A stretch of 64,000 nt of DNA from Paenibacillus eucommiae (GCF_017874215.1 NZ_JAGGLB010000025.1:1-64000); one strand, 5' to 3'. Positions 24,540 to 34,078 are shown, numbered from the stretch's first letter. Program-made: numbers and translations. Notes: a model not told the origin generated them from the sequence alone.

Positions 24540-27500
24540 TTGACGCAGTCAAAGGCAATAAAAATTGTATTAATGGCTCTATTGGTCCTTTCTTCCGTTA
24601 CGACTTCTATCATCCCTCTATCTCAGAACACTTATGCGATTGGAATGGATGCCGAGGCGCCACTTATTACAATGGAACCGGAAGATAAAACGGTGAATGA
24701 GTTAGAAAGCTTTACCCTAAGCGTTACAGCTGCCGGGAGCGGAGAACTGAGCTACCAGTGGTATAGAACTGATAGCTCAGGAACCATCGCGTTGAATGCA
24801 ACGAAAGCGTCGCTTACCGTGCCTGGCCTAGGTGCCGGGGTGACGACCTACTATTGTGTAGTAACCAATACGGACACCAATGTATCCGGTATTCAAACTG
24901 CAACAGCTACGAGTGCCATAGCTACAATCACCGTAAACGCGGTGGTGAATGCCGAAGCACCGCTTATTACAATGGACCCGGAAGATAAAACAGTGAATGA
25001 GCTAGAAAGCTTTACCCTGAGCGTGGCAGCTACCGGGAGCGGAGAATTGAGCTACCAGTGGTACAGAACTGACAGCTCAGGAACCATCGCACTGAATACT
25101 GCAACGAAAGCGTCGCTTACCGTGCCTGGCCTAGGTGCTGGTGTGACGACCTATTATTGTGTAGTAACCAATACGGACACCAGTGTATCCGGCAGTCATA
25201 CCGCAACAGCAACGAGTGCCGCAGCCACGATCACGGTAAACTCGGTGGTGAATGCGGAAGCACCGCTTATTACTATGGATCCGGAAGATCAAACGGTGAA
25301 TGAGTTAGAAAGCTTTACCCTAAGCGTTGCAGCTACCGGGAGCGGAGATTTGAGCTACCAGTGGTACAGAAGTAACGACTCAGGAACCTTCGCGCTGAAT
25401 AATGCAACGAACGCGTCACTTACCGTGCCTAGCCTAGGTGCAGGGGTGACGACCTACTATTGTATAGTAACCAATACGGACACCAGTGTATCCGGTAGTC
25501 AGACCGCAACGGCAACGAGTGCCTCAGCTACGATCACAGTAAACGCATTGAGGAACGCGGAAACGCCGAGCATCGATGTACAACCGGTTGATAAAACGGT
25601 GAAAGCGGGAGAAGTCCTTACTTTTAGTGTTGAGGCCAGTGGCGGCGAAGAATTGACTTATCAATGGATAAGAAATGACATCGATAGTACCTCTGGAGGC
25701 GCCTTTGTCATGGGTGCAACAGAACCATCGATTACGGTATCTAGTACAGATCTTTATACTGCGTATTACTATTGCCTTGTGACCAACACGGACACAAGCG
25801 CACCAGGTGTGCAAACGGCTACGGTATATAGCAGCACGGCGAAGGCAACGGTCATATTGCCTGATCTGCCTGTCACTCCGCAAAACCTGACTGCCGACTA
25901 CGGCAATCGACGTGCGACTTTGAACTGGGGTTCGGTAACGGGTGCTACTTATTACAACATTTACATGTCAACTGTATCAGGACAATTCGATGAAACGCCA
26001 ACTGTCGTATCTTATAATAATACAACGTATACGCTTGGAAAGTTAACGAATGGCACGAACTACTACTTTGTCGTAAAAGCAGCCAATTTAGCTGGCTTAA
26101 GCCCGGTTTCCTTGGAAGCTAACGTCATTCCAAAAACGGTGCCAGCCAAACCAACGGATATTTATGCGATTGCTGGGAACGGACAAGCTACCGTTTATTT
26201 TACAGCCCCAACCAATGATGGTGGAAGTCCGATAACAGGCTATGAGGTAACAGATTCACTTGGAAACCATACAATTACCGGTTTAGCTAGTCCAATTACG
26301 ATTACAGGCTTAAGCAACGGGACGAGCTATACTTTTAAGGTGAAAGCAATCAATAGTGTGGGCGAGAGTGGAGAATCTGATCTCTCTAATGCGGTAACGC
26401 CAAAGGTTCCAGAAGTCAATCCGGACAGTGGTACACCTGTAGTGGAATCAGCCACACCCGAGCCAGTGAACACCGGAGTAGACGTTCTTGTGAACGGCAA
26501 GGTGGAGAATGCAGGAACAGCATCGACAACTACAGTGAATGGCCAGACGGTTACGACTGTGATAATTGATCAGAAAAAGCTGGAAGATCGGCTGGCTGCG
26601 GAAAAGAATGGCGCAGTGGTCGTGATTCCGGTGAACACGAAATCAGCGGTTGTTATCGGCGAGCTGAACGGTCAGATGGTTAAAAATATGGAAGACAAAC
26701 AGGCCGTATTGCAAATCAAAACGGAACAGGCCACATATACCTTGCCTGCACAGCAAATTAATATCCATGCCATCTCCGAGAAGCTCGGGAAATCTGTAGA
26801 CTTGCAAGACATCAAGATACAGGTAGAAATCTCAACACCAACTGCCTCGATGGTAAAAGTTGTTGAGGATGCTGCAAACAAAGGATCCTTTACGCTTGTA
26901 GTACCCTCTATCGACTTTACGGTAAGAGCTGTATATGGAGATAAGACTATCGAAATCTCCAAGTTCAACGCTTACGTGGAACGTACTATTGCCATACCAG
27001 GCGGTGTAGATCCAACTAAGATTACCACTGGCGTTGTCATTGACGCAGACGGAAACGTTCGCCATATACCGACAAAGGTAGTGCTAATAGATGGCAAATA
27101 TTACGCACAGATGAACAGTATGACGAACAGTGTGCACTCCATCATATGGCATCCGATTAAATTTAGTGATGTTGCAGCCCATTGGGCACATGCTGAGGTT
27201 AACGATATGGGATCTCGTATGGTGATCGAGGGTACTGGCAATGATTTGTTTAATCCAGATATGGAAATTACCCGTGCTGAATTTGCTCAAGTCATAGTTC
27301 GCGGGTTAGGGCTGAAGCTTGAAAACGGAGCAACACCATTCTCGGATGTAAAAGCTGCTGATTGGTATAGCAGCGTGATCAATACGGCTTATTCGTATCA
27401 GTTGATCAATGGATTTGAGGATGGGACTTTCCGGCCAAATGATAAGGTTACTCGTGAACAAGCCATGGTTATCATCGCCAAAGCCATGTCGATTACAAAC

Positions 27501-27719
27501 CTGAAAGCCAAGCTGGCAGTTGCAACAGAAGCAATCCTTCTTCCATTTGTAGATGCGTCTGAAGTATCTTCCTGGGCACAAGACAGTACTGCTGATAATG
27601 TACAATCTGGCATTGTTTCGGGAAGAAGCGGTAATAAGCTTGCACCGAAAGCGAACATGACAAGAGCCGAGGCTGCTGCCATTTTGCATCGACTGCTTCA
27701 AAAGTCTAATCTGATTTAA
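24540..27719 (+). CDS. S-layer-anchored surface protein with Ig-like, FN3 and SLH domains
   Basis: A 1059-aa exported protein. Signal peptide at 1-33 (hydrophobic LMALLVLSSVTTS, then NTYA). Three near-identical Ig-like repeats (about 38-137, 138-238, 239-339; each PLITM-D/E-PEDKTVNELES with SYQWYR and TYYC) and a diverged fourth (340-440), two fibronectin-III domains (about 441-625), an unnamed domain common in Paenibacillus surface proteins (about 640-870) and three SLH domains at the C-terminus (FSDVAAHWAHAEVNDM, FSDVKAADWYSSVINTAY, FVDASEVSSWAQDS). SLH domains bind pyruvylated secondary wall polymer. TTG start with GGAGG upstream. Likely an adhesin or structural wall protein. Confidence 0.9.
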   Translation: MTQSKAIKIVLMALLVLSSVTTSIIPLSQNTYAIGMDAEAPLITMEPEDKTVNELESFTLSVTAAGSGELSYQWYRTDSSGTIALNATKASLTVPGLGAGVTTYYCVVTNTDTNVSGIQTATATSAIATITVNAVVNAEAPLITMDPEDKTVNELESFTLSVAATGSGELSYQWYRTDSSGTIALNTATKASLTVPGLGAGVTTYYCVVTNTDTSVSGSHTATATSAAATITVNSVVNAEAPLITMDPEDQTVNELESFTLSVAATGSGDLSYQWYRSNDSGTFALNNATNASLTVPSLGAGVTTYYCIVTNTDTSVSGSQTATATSASATITVNALRNAETPSIDVQPVDKTVKAGEVLTFSVEASGGEELTYQWIRNDIDSTSGGAFVMGATEPSITVSSTDLYTAYYYCLVTNTDTSAPGVQTATVYSSTAKATVILPDLPVTPQNLTADYGNRRATLNWGSVTGATYYNIYMSTVSGQFDETPTVVSYNNTTYTLGKLTNGTNYYFVVKAANLAGLSPVSLEANVIPKTVPAKPTDIYAIAGNGQATVYFTAPTNDGGSPITGYEVTDSLGNHTITGLASPITITGLSNGTSYTFKVKAINSVGESGESDLSNAVTPKVPEVNPDSGTPVVESATPEPVNTGVDVLVNGKVENAGTASTTTVNGQTVTTVIIDQKKLEDRLAAEKNGAVVVIPVNTKSAVVIGELNGQMVKNMEDKQAVLQIKTEQATYTLPAQQINIHAISEKLGKSVDLQDIKIQVEISTPTASMVKVVEDAANKGSFTLVVPSIDFTVRAVYGDKTIEISKFNAYVERTIAIPGGVDPTKITTGVVIDADGNVRHIPTKVVLIDGKYYAQMNSMTNSVHSIIWHPIKFSDVAAHWAHAEVNDMGSRMVIEGTGNDLFNPDMEITRAEFAQVIVRGLGLKLENGATPFSDVKAADWYSSVINTAYSYQLINGFEDGTFRPNDKVTREQAMVIIAKAMSITNLKAKLAVATEAILLPFVDASEVSSWAQDSTADNVQSGIVSGRSGNKLAPKANMTRAEAAAILHRLLQKSNLI
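24651..25556 (+). repeat. Three tandem ~300-bp coding repeats (Ig-like domains)
   Basis: Units start at 24651, 24951 and 25254 with a period of 300-303 bp and are nearly identical at the DNA level; a diverged fourth starts at 25557. Unit 1 lacks one codon (ALNATK versus ALNTATK). The high DNA identity points to recent amplification or gene conversion. Confidence 0.9.
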
Positions 27720-27806
27720 ATCTGATTTAATATCGCTTGACCCACATAGATCATCCCGTTAAATGCCTTATAGGAGGCGGAAACGGGATGGTCTTTTTTC
27801 TTGTGA
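27720..27806 (+). repeat. 87-bp repeat containing a terminator, copy 1
   Basis: Contains the terminator hairpin ATCATCCCGTT / AACGGGATGGT followed by TCTTTTTT. Copy 2 is at 29953-30039 with three mismatches. Confidence 0.85.
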
Positions 27807-27942
27807 TAAGGAAGAGAATGCAGTAGGAGTTTCAAGCGATAAGGAGTATGAAGTTGCTCAGAAAGTCATTACATTGAGGTTGATAATCATCCTCAATTAG
27901 TTTACCATACAAATATGATGTCGATTGAAGGAGTGAAGGTAG

Positions 27943-29922
27943 ATGCCGGAAGAAATGGGTTCCACTCACCGCTTTACAAGAGGGATGATTGATATAGCTG
28001 TTCAAATATGGGCACGCTCATCCATTTCATTAATAGATGTTCGTTACAAGCTGCTTCATCCGGACAAACCGATCGAAAATTACAGAATGCCGACTAGTAT
28101 GCTGGTATATACCTATGGTGGAACGGCTACCGTAAAACTGGATCGTACCGTTTATCAATCGGAACGTTATGGTATTTTTCATGGAGGGAAAGGAACGGAA
28201 GTATCGATTCATCCTACAAGCAGAAGTCTCGAGACTTACATGGTACTGTATAGAACGGAAACTCCGCCATTTTACAAAAGAGAAATTCATCGCTTGTTAG
28301 AACAAATGAATCCATTTATACAAGCATATGGCTTCTCACCAGGGAATCCTATTTTTTTTATGGAGAAGTTCTTGAGTATGTATGACGGTTGGAATCGGAA
28401 ATCCGCGTTGAAACAATTTTATGCGAAGGTTGTCCTGTATCAGATTGTGTATGAAATTTACAAGGAGTTGGAAGAGGGGAATATTCGTTACTTCCAACCT
28501 GATTATGTGGATTTAATTAAGCAATATTTAGAAGAACACTATAGCCAGCCTGTGTCCATTCAACAAACTATTGACATGTTGCCTATTAGCAGGAGTCAAT
28601 TGATGAGAATGTTTAAAAAAAGCGAGCATAAAAGTTTTCAAGAGTATTTGAATGGAATTAGGTTGAGTGCAGCCAAGCGGCATTTGCAAAACACTAATGC
28701 GACGATTCAAGAAATTGCAACCGCGTGTGGTTTTGTGGACGAATTGAATTTGATCAGAATGTTAAAAAAATACAATCATATGACGCCAAGTGAGTATCGG
28801 ATAAAAATGATAACTGATATGGACGTTCAAGATATTGATAATGATTATCAAGATCACTACAATGAGGGAGGACTAAATAAATTAGTCAAATCAAAGGGAG
28901 ATGGGGAGCTATCGATGATTGGAAAGACAAGAAACAAGGAAATGATATTGGCGGCAGCCATGAGCTTGATGTTGTTGCTATCGGCGTGTACATCGAATGC
29001 GCCTGTGAATAATGGAGCGACGGCGAGCCCGGCAGAGACGCAAGCACAGACAACATCAAATGCTGAAGCTAAGGGGAGCGAAGTTGTGACGCCGCAAACG
29101 AGAATTGTGCACACCCTCAAAGGAGATGTGGAAGTGCCCATTAACCCGCAGCGGATCGTTGTCCTGTATTTGATGGGCGATCTGCTTGCTCTAGGAATAA
29201 AACCTGTTGGTATCTCCTCACTGGTGGGAGGAGACGATGCGGCAATCGCTAGCGAATTGGATGGCATCACCACTTTGGGGTCTGGCCAACCGAGCCAAGA
29301 AGCGGTGATTGCCCTTGATCCGGATCTCATTATTGTTACAACGGATGAAATTTACAACAATCTTCATAAAATTGCCCCCACTATTTATATACCATATGAC
29401 TTGCCCGTGGAAGAACGCATGGAAATTCTGGGGAAGTCAGTTAGTAAAGAAGGTCAGGCCAAAGAACTTTTGGACAACTTTTATAAGAAGGTGGAACTAA
29501 GCAAGCAGAAGCTGCAGCAAGCTGGTATCTTGGATAAAACAGTCACAATTATGGAAAGCAACAAAGGTTCTATGGCCGTAATGGTGGGGATGGGTTACGG
29601 ACGGGGATCGCAGATCATTTATCAATATTTGGGAATGAAAGCACCCGAGATCGTGCAACAGGAAATAGAAAACTCCAAGAATGATGCGACTAGCATGGAT
29701 GTCTCCTACGAAGTGTTGCCTCAGTATGCTGGTGATTATGTGTTCCGCTCTGCCTTTGAAGGGATGGCGGATTTATCAGATAACTCGATTTGGAATAACA
29801 TTCCAGCAGTGAAGGAGGGCCGGCTTATCGATATGAGCTTTGGCTTGTTCTTCTACAATGATATCTTTTCGCTGGATAAGCAGCTTGACTTTGTTGTGGA
29901 TAGCTTGCTGGGCAATGGTTAA
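27943..29922 (+). CDS. AraC-family regulator fused to a lipoprotein-type siderophore-binding domain (Btr/FeuA-like)
   Basis: A 659-codon frame in two halves. Residues 1-300 are an AraC regulator with a cupin-like sensor and two HTH motifs (IQQTIDMLPISRSQLMRMFK, IQEIATACGFVDELNLIRML). Residues 325-659 are a class III periplasmic-binding domain (INPQRIVVLYLMGDLLALGI, DPDLIIVTTDEIYNNLHKI) like FeuA/FhuD. Between them stands a complete lipoprotein signal: lysine-rich start, AAAMSLMLLLSAC with the lipobox cysteine near 353. A strong site (AAGGGAGATGGGGAG) precedes an in-frame ATG at 28915. Thus the second half could also be made alone as an iron-siderophore lipoprotein. B. subtilis Btr has the same order without the signal. 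No permease genes follow. Confidence 0.85.
   Translation: MPEEMGSTHRFTRGMIDIAVQIWARSSISLIDVRYKLLHPDKPIENYRMPTSMLVYTYGGTATVKLDRTVYQSERYGIFHGGKGTEVSIHPTSRSLETYMVLYRTETPPFYKREIHRLLEQMNPFIQAYGFSPGNPIFFMEKFLSMYDGWNRKSALKQFYAKVVLYQIVYEIYKELEEGNIRYFQPDYVDLIKQYLEEHYSQPVSIQQTIDMLPISRSQLMRMFKKSEHKSFQEYLNGIRLSAAKRHLQNTNATIQEIATACGFVDELNLIRMLKKYNHMTPSEYRIKMITDMDVQDIDNDYQDHYNEGGLNKLVKSKGDGELSMIGKTRNKEMILAAAMSLMLLLSACTSNAPVNNGATASPAETQAQTTSNAEAKGSEVVTPQTRIVHTLKGDVEVPINPQRIVVLYLMGDLLALGIKPVGISSLVGGDDAAIASELDGITTLGSGQPSQEAVIALDPDLIIVTTDEIYNNLHKIAPTIYIPYDLPVEERMEILGKSVSKEGQAKELLDNFYKKVELSKQKLQQAGILDKTVTIMESNKGSMAVMVGMGYGRGSQIIYQYLGMKAPEIVQQEIENSKNDATSMDVSYEVLPQYAGDYVFRSAFEGMADLSDNSIWNNIPAVKEGRLIDMSFGLFFYNDIFSLDKQLDFVVDSLLGNG
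28915..29922 (+). other. Possible internal gene: siderophore-binding lipoprotein
   Basis: Internal ATG at 28915 with GGGGAG seven bases upstream, giving a 335-aa product that starts with a canonical lipoprotein signal peptide (KTRNK, hydrophobic core, LLSAC). If used, it would be exported and lipid-anchored, serving an ABC importer encoded elsewhere. Confidence 0.5.
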
Positions 29923-29950
29923 GCCAAGCTGACAGTTACAACAGATGCGA
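29920..29950 (+). repeat. Scar matching the 3' part of the SLH gene
   Basis: AAGCCAAGCTGACAGTTACA and the next few bases match 27506-27534 inside the SLH gene with about three differences, and are followed at once by the 87-bp terminator repeat. The stop codon of the AraC fusion lies at this junction. Confidence 0.65.
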
Positions 29951-29952
29951 TA

Positions 29953-30039
29953 ATCTGATTTAATATCGCTTGACCCACATAGATCATCCCGTTAAATGTC
30001 TTATAGGAGGCGGCAACGGGATGGTCTTTTTTGTTGTGA
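29953..30039 (+). repeat. 87-bp repeat containing a terminator, copy 2
   Basis: Terminator hairpin ATCATCCCGTT / AACGGGATGGT with TCTTTTTT; three mismatches from 27720-27806. Confidence 0.85.
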
Positions 30040-30090
30040 ACTGTAGTGGCGCAGCGGTAAGTATTTGAATGAATCCATGACTTCTCCGCT

Positions 30091-30122
30091 GAAGCTAGCC
30101 TAGACGGCAGGATAATTCAAAT
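30091..30122 (+). repeat. Dispersed repeat, degenerate box
   Basis: GAAGCTAGCCTAGACGGCAG then GATAATTCAA; a weak match to the box consensus. Confidence 0.4.
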
Positions 30123-30233
30123 CATTAAAGAATTATTTAAAAGAACTTTTCAATCACCTGTTATTTTGCTGCATGAAAAATCAGGCGGCTTGATCTACCT
30201 CATGATATGCTCCTTTTGAAAGGAGGGAACGCC

Positions 30234-31151
30234 GTGGATTGGCTTCAACGTATGAATCGTGCAATTGACTATCTGGAAGACAACTTAGAAAATCATATTG
30301 ATTATGAACAGATTTCTAGGATTGCCTTATGTTCTATTTATCAATTTCAACGCATGTTTTCATTTGTGCTTGAAATACCTTTATCGGAATATATCAGGCG
30401 TAGGAGGCTTACGCTGGCCGCCTTTGATTTAAAAAACAGAAATAATAAAGTCATTGATATAGCCTTGAAATATGGATATGAAACCCCAGAATCATTTTCT
30501 CGAGCATTTCAAAATTTGCACGGATTGACTCCTACATTAGCGCGCAATGCCGGAAGTCAGTTAAAAGCCTATCCTCGCATCTCCTTTCAAATAATATTAA
30601 AAGGAGTTGTCGGGATGAATTATCGCATTGAGAAACGGGATGCTTTCCAAGTTTTTGGGTTAGAGGACATATACAATTACGACAATATTGCGAACGAACA
30701 AGGAGTATCGATCCCGGAGGTTTGGCAAAACATAGGCAAGAATGGCGAGTTTGACAGATTGCGCCAGTCGGTAGTTGGGGATTGGTGGAGCGAAGGCAAT
30801 TTTAGCAAAGAGCTTGGAGCAGTTTTGGCATACGATTCCTACAAATTCACAAACAATACCACTTTCCCTTATCTTATCGGATGTTACAAATCGGAGAATA
30901 GCAAGGTGAGTGGGTATACAATTATTGATGTACCAGCATCTACTTGGGCGGTATTTTCAACATTAAGTGATGGAACTGGCAGCGGCAATGATGATTTGCG
31001 GTCATTAAAAAACCGGATATTTTCTGAATGGCTGCCCACATCCAAGTTTAATATGATAGATGGCGGCAATTTCGAAATGTATTGTACAGACAATGACGGC
31101 TATGAGTATTGTGAGTTATGGTATCGAATTGAGGAAAAACAAATAGGATAA
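30234..31151 (+). CDS. AraC-family regulator with GyrI-like C-terminal domain
   Basis: A 305-aa regulator. The AraC DNA-binding domain is N-terminal (DWLQRMNRAIDYLEDNLENH, IALCSIYQFQRMFSFVLEI, VIDIALKYGYETPESFSRAF), followed by a GyrI-like small-molecule domain from about residue 130 (MNYRIEKRDAFQVFGLED to the end; Trp-rich YCELWYRIE). The GTG at 30234 follows AAGGAGGGAA. It is a clear paralogue of the protein at 53032 and shares its architecture with the broken gene at 20664. Such proteins often sense hydrophobic drugs. No target gene is adjacent. Confidence 0.85.
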   Translation: MDWLQRMNRAIDYLEDNLENHIDYEQISRIALCSIYQFQRMFSFVLEIPLSEYIRRRRLTLAAFDLKNRNNKVIDIALKYGYETPESFSRAFQNLHGLTPTLARNAGSQLKAYPRISFQIILKGVVGMNYRIEKRDAFQVFGLEDIYNYDNIANEQGVSIPEVWQNIGKNGEFDRLRQSVVGDWWSEGNFSKELGAVLAYDSYKFTNNTTFPYLIGCYKSENSKVSGYTIIDVPASTWAVFSTLSDGTGSGNDDLRSLKNRIFSEWLPTSKFNMIDGGNFEMYCTDNDGYEYCELWYRIEEKQIG

Positions 31152-31330
31152 AAAACACAAAGCTCGCATATCGCAAATCACAAGGCTGTCGACATTACCG
31201 ACATTACCGGCAGCCTGTTCACGCTGAAAAGCCGGATGATTCCCTCACCTGTTCCCCGTTGACATCAAAATGTGATATATTGGCTATAATCTATAGCTTA
31301 CAATGTGCTTCAAGGAAGGAATCACTATCC

Positions 31331-31840
31331 ATGATCATCGCTGTCGATGTGTATTATGAGGAAAATCAAGCGAAATCAGTGGGGGTTATGTTTCAAAGTT
31401 GGGAAGATTCTAAACCACTCGAAGTTATCATGTCTTATACGGAAAACCCTCACGAATACGAACCGGGTTTTTTCTATAAACGAGAGCTCCCTTGCATACA
31501 GGAACTGTTGAAACTTACTGATATCAACCAAATACATACCATTGTTGTGGATGGCTATGTGTACTTAAACAACGAGAAAAAGCCTGGGCTCGGACATTAT
31601 GTGTACACAGATTTTTCAGAGAAAATTCCAGTGATTGGTGTTGCAAAAACGGCCTTTCATGACAACGATGCCTTTGTCCAAAAGATTTATCGAGGCAACA
31701 GCTCCAAGCCTTTGTACATAACCTCTATCGGCATGGAGCTAGCAGTCGCTGCCGGGCACATACAGCGTATGTACGGAGAATACCGTTTTCCGCATCTGCT
31801 GAAATTGCTGGATAAACATACGAAGGAAGCCCGGCTCTAA
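31331..31840 (+). CDS. nfi: Endonuclease V family protein
   Basis: A 169-aa protein with endonuclease V motifs in order: VDVYYEEN (first strand aspartate), VVDGYVYL (second aspartate), LGHYVYTDF, VIGVAKT, IYRGNSSKPLYITSIGMEL and RFPHLLKLLDKHT. The enzyme cleaves DNA or RNA near deoxyinosine. It is shorter than the bacterial form (about 220-240 aa) and some core residues are replaced (for example AVDVYYEEN instead of a G-VDV-Y start), so activity is uncertain. ATG with AAGGAAGG upstream; 19 bp separate it from the SMI1 gene, suggesting an operon. Confidence 0.7.
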   Translation: MIIAVDVYYEENQAKSVGVMFQSWEDSKPLEVIMSYTENPHEYEPGFFYKRELPCIQELLKLTDINQIHTIVVDGYVYLNNEKKPGLGHYVYTDFSEKIPVIGVAKTAFHDNDAFVQKIYRGNSSKPLYITSIGMELAVAAGHIQRMYGEYRFPHLLKLLDKHTKEARL

Positions 31841-31859
31841 TCAACAGGGGGAATTCAAA

Positions 31860-33188
31860 ATGTTGTTTTGGAAAAAAGAAACGCAGCTTGAGCGAATAAA
31901 AGACAAACTCAAAAAGGCCAAGCGCAAAGATAAGGCTTTTTTGGTGTTTGGAGCATCCTCACACAAATATAGTGTTAATGAGAAGCTTGCAGCAGAAGAG
32001 CTTGCGGACTGGCAAGCAAAGAATCAGATTACCCTCCCTGAGCCTTATGCGCAGTTTTTAACGGAAATTGGAAATGGAGGCGCCGGGCCATATTACGGGA
32101 TTTATTCGCTGGAAAAGGCAGCTTCCTATACCGATACAAATGCACTCGCTGCAAAATGCGTTCTGCACCCTAAAGTGTCACAAGAGGAATGGAACCATCT
32201 GATCGAACCATTGATCCGTGATGAGGATATTTCCGATCTGGAATACGACGCAGCCCGTGATAGAGTGCTGGGCGGCATGTTGTGCATGGGCACGCAAGGC
32301 TGCGATTACGATATGTATCTCGTACTTGAAGGAGAACACAGGGGGAAAGTCGTTTACACATCAGATTTTTATCCTGATCATCCTTTTTTCTTTGTCTATG
32401 AAGATAACTTTCTGGACTGGTATGAGCGCTGGCTGGATGAAATTATGCTGGATTATGAGATAACTTGGTTTGGCAGCAAAATGCCGGGCGATGAAAATAC
32501 TTTGATACAAGTTTATCAAAACGCCCCAAACGAAGAAATCAAATCAAAAGCGCTTGATGGCATGTTCAAGTTTAAGAAAATCTCGCAGCCAACCATTGAT
32601 TTTTTGAGAAATGTTGCTGAGCAAACACCAAAAGATCGCAGTACAGCCATTCGTCTGATCTGCAAAACCTCTGTTGCCGCGGGAAGAGACTATCTTCTGG
32701 AGCTGCTGCACGCTGAAGCAAATGAGGATTTTTTACAAGCTTTAATCATTCTGAACTATTACGGTAAATCTGTTGATTTATCCGAGTTTATAAAAGTGAT
32801 TGTGCAAAGTCTTGACCGGGTTCACGACCCTGAAACGTTACGTCATGTGGGGTATGTTTTGGAAACTTCTGGGGCGATTACACTCCAGAACTTTGCGCCC
32901 TTTTTGTGCCACGCCGACTTGAATATGCAATCCGCTGCCATCTATGCCACCCGCAATTGCCATGACAAACCGGAAAGTTGGGAAATCATTGAACAGATGT
33001 TCATGGGGGGCGGCATGGAGGTCGTGAAAAACTCAATTCAATATTGGGGCATTATCCCACATGAGAAGCTATTGCCTTATTATAAGGCTGCATGGCCGGC
33101 ATATAAAAACAATCTTAATTTCAGGGTGAAATTTATAGATTGTTTGAAGGAATTAAATTTGCCAGATGATTTTTTTGACAAAGAGTAA
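31860..33188 (+). CDS. SMI1/KNR4 (SUKH) family protein with HEAT-like tail
   Basis: A 442-aa soluble protein. The SUKH domain occupies about residues 38-180 (EELADWQAKNQITLPEPYAQ, FLTEIGNGGAGPYYGIYSLE, LDWYERWLDEIM). The C-terminal half is a helical repeat region (ALDGMFKFKK, CHADLNMQSAAIYATRNCHD) like HEAT repeats. SUKH proteins include immunity proteins against nuclease toxins, but free-standing long versions are also found as housekeeping scaffolds. It lies between endonuclease V and a membrane protein in one direction, probably co-transcribed. Confidence 0.75.
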   Translation: MLFWKKETQLERIKDKLKKAKRKDKAFLVFGASSHKYSVNEKLAAEELADWQAKNQITLPEPYAQFLTEIGNGGAGPYYGIYSLEKAASYTDTNALAAKCVLHPKVSQEEWNHLIEPLIRDEDISDLEYDAARDRVLGGMLCMGTQGCDYDMYLVLEGEHRGKVVYTSDFYPDHPFFFVYEDNFLDWYERWLDEIMLDYEITWFGSKMPGDENTLIQVYQNAPNEEIKSKALDGMFKFKKISQPTIDFLRNVAEQTPKDRSTAIRLICKTSVAAGRDYLLELLHAEANEDFLQALIILNYYGKSVDLSEFIKVIVQSLDRVHDPETLRHVGYVLETSGAITLQNFAPFLCHADLNMQSAAIYATRNCHDKPESWEIIEQMFMGGGMEVVKNSIQYWGIIPHEKLLPYYKAAWPAYKNNLNFRVKFIDCLKELNLPDDFFDKE

Positions 33189-33235
33189 TATTGAACTTTA
33201 GATGATAGTAATCGTGAGAGGAAGTGAGTGATTAC

Positions 33236-33928
33236 ATGCATATGATCTCGGCCGTCTTGTTTTTCCTGACGCATCACCCGATCTGGTCATTCTTGCTGAT
33301 CTTATTCTGCAGCTTTGCCATGGGTATCCTCTTGTCGATATGGCGTAACCATGGCAGATGGTTGTTTATCTTGCCCATTTTGGGTCTTCTGGCGGCAATT
33401 TTCAACATTTTCGTAACACATTATGTAAATTCATTATTTCTTAACGCCGTTGGAACTGAGGGGACTGCAATCATTGTTTATGCAGAGGAAACAAACTCCC
33501 TGTACAATGATGAATATGTTTGGGAGTACGAAGCAGTCCTGAAAACCTCCGAGGGGCAGGATGTGGTGGCGAATTTCAATACGATGTCCGCCAGCATTTA
33601 TCCGCTGCGCAATGCCATTCTTATTCCGCCCAAGGGTGAAGGTTTCGTCGCCAAATATGTTCCGGGTTTCGAACGGAATATCCTCATTATGAGCGATGAG
33701 TCTGACTACGGAAAAAAGTGGGTAATGAATAAAGACCTAAATCAGGTTATAAAAGCTGAAGCCAAGTTTGCATCAAGCCCCAACAATCCGAAATTCATTT
33801 CGGAATACCGCCAGGCACTTCAGGCGTTCATCGAAAAGTACCGGGATGGGCCCGATCCAGCCCTACTGCGTCAGTATGAGCAAAAACTCGAAGCGCTTGA
33901 TGCGACCGAACGCGAGCAGCAGCCTTAA
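33236..33928 (+). CDS. Uncharacterised membrane protein
   Basis: About 230 aa. Two hydrophobic segments near the N-terminus (SFLLILFCSFAMGILLSIW, LFILPILGLLAAIFNIF) are followed by a ~150-residue hydrophilic domain with beta character (AVGTEGTAIIVYAEET, VWEYEAVLKTSEGQDVV) and a helical charged tail. The ATG at 33236 fits the GAGAGGAAG site better than an in-frame GTG at 33224. Last gene of the endonuclease V run. Family not recognised. Confidence 0.65.
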   Translation: MHMISAVLFFLTHHPIWSFLLILFCSFAMGILLSIWRNHGRWLFILPILGLLAAIFNIFVTHYVNSLFLNAVGTEGTAIIVYAEETNSLYNDEYVWEYEAVLKTSEGQDVVANFNTMSASIYPLRNAILIPPKGEGFVAKYVPGFERNILIMSDESDYGKKWVMNKDLNQVIKAEAKFASSPNNPKFISEYRQALQAFIEKYRDGPDPALLRQYEQKLEALDATEREQQP

Positions 33929-34049
33929 TCATCTGCGCGGCATGGATGGCTGACGGGGAAACAAGGCATCTCGTTAGCCTTTACGGAAGGGTTTTGTGTT
34001 CGAGAGCCGTGTACTTTTCAAAATATATCCTTGATTTTGGAAAAAGTTA

Positions 34050-34078
34050 TTCACAAACGAACGTACGTGCGCTATAAT
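34050..34078 (+). promoter_or_regulatory. SigA promoter with LexA-like (SOS) box
   Basis: TTCACA (34050-34055), 17-bp spacer, TATAAT (34073-34078). The spacer contains CGAACGTACGTGCG (34058-34071), which matches the Bacillus LexA consensus CGAACRNRYGTTYG at 13 of 14 positions. The XRE gene at 34139 follows. Confidence 0.6.
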
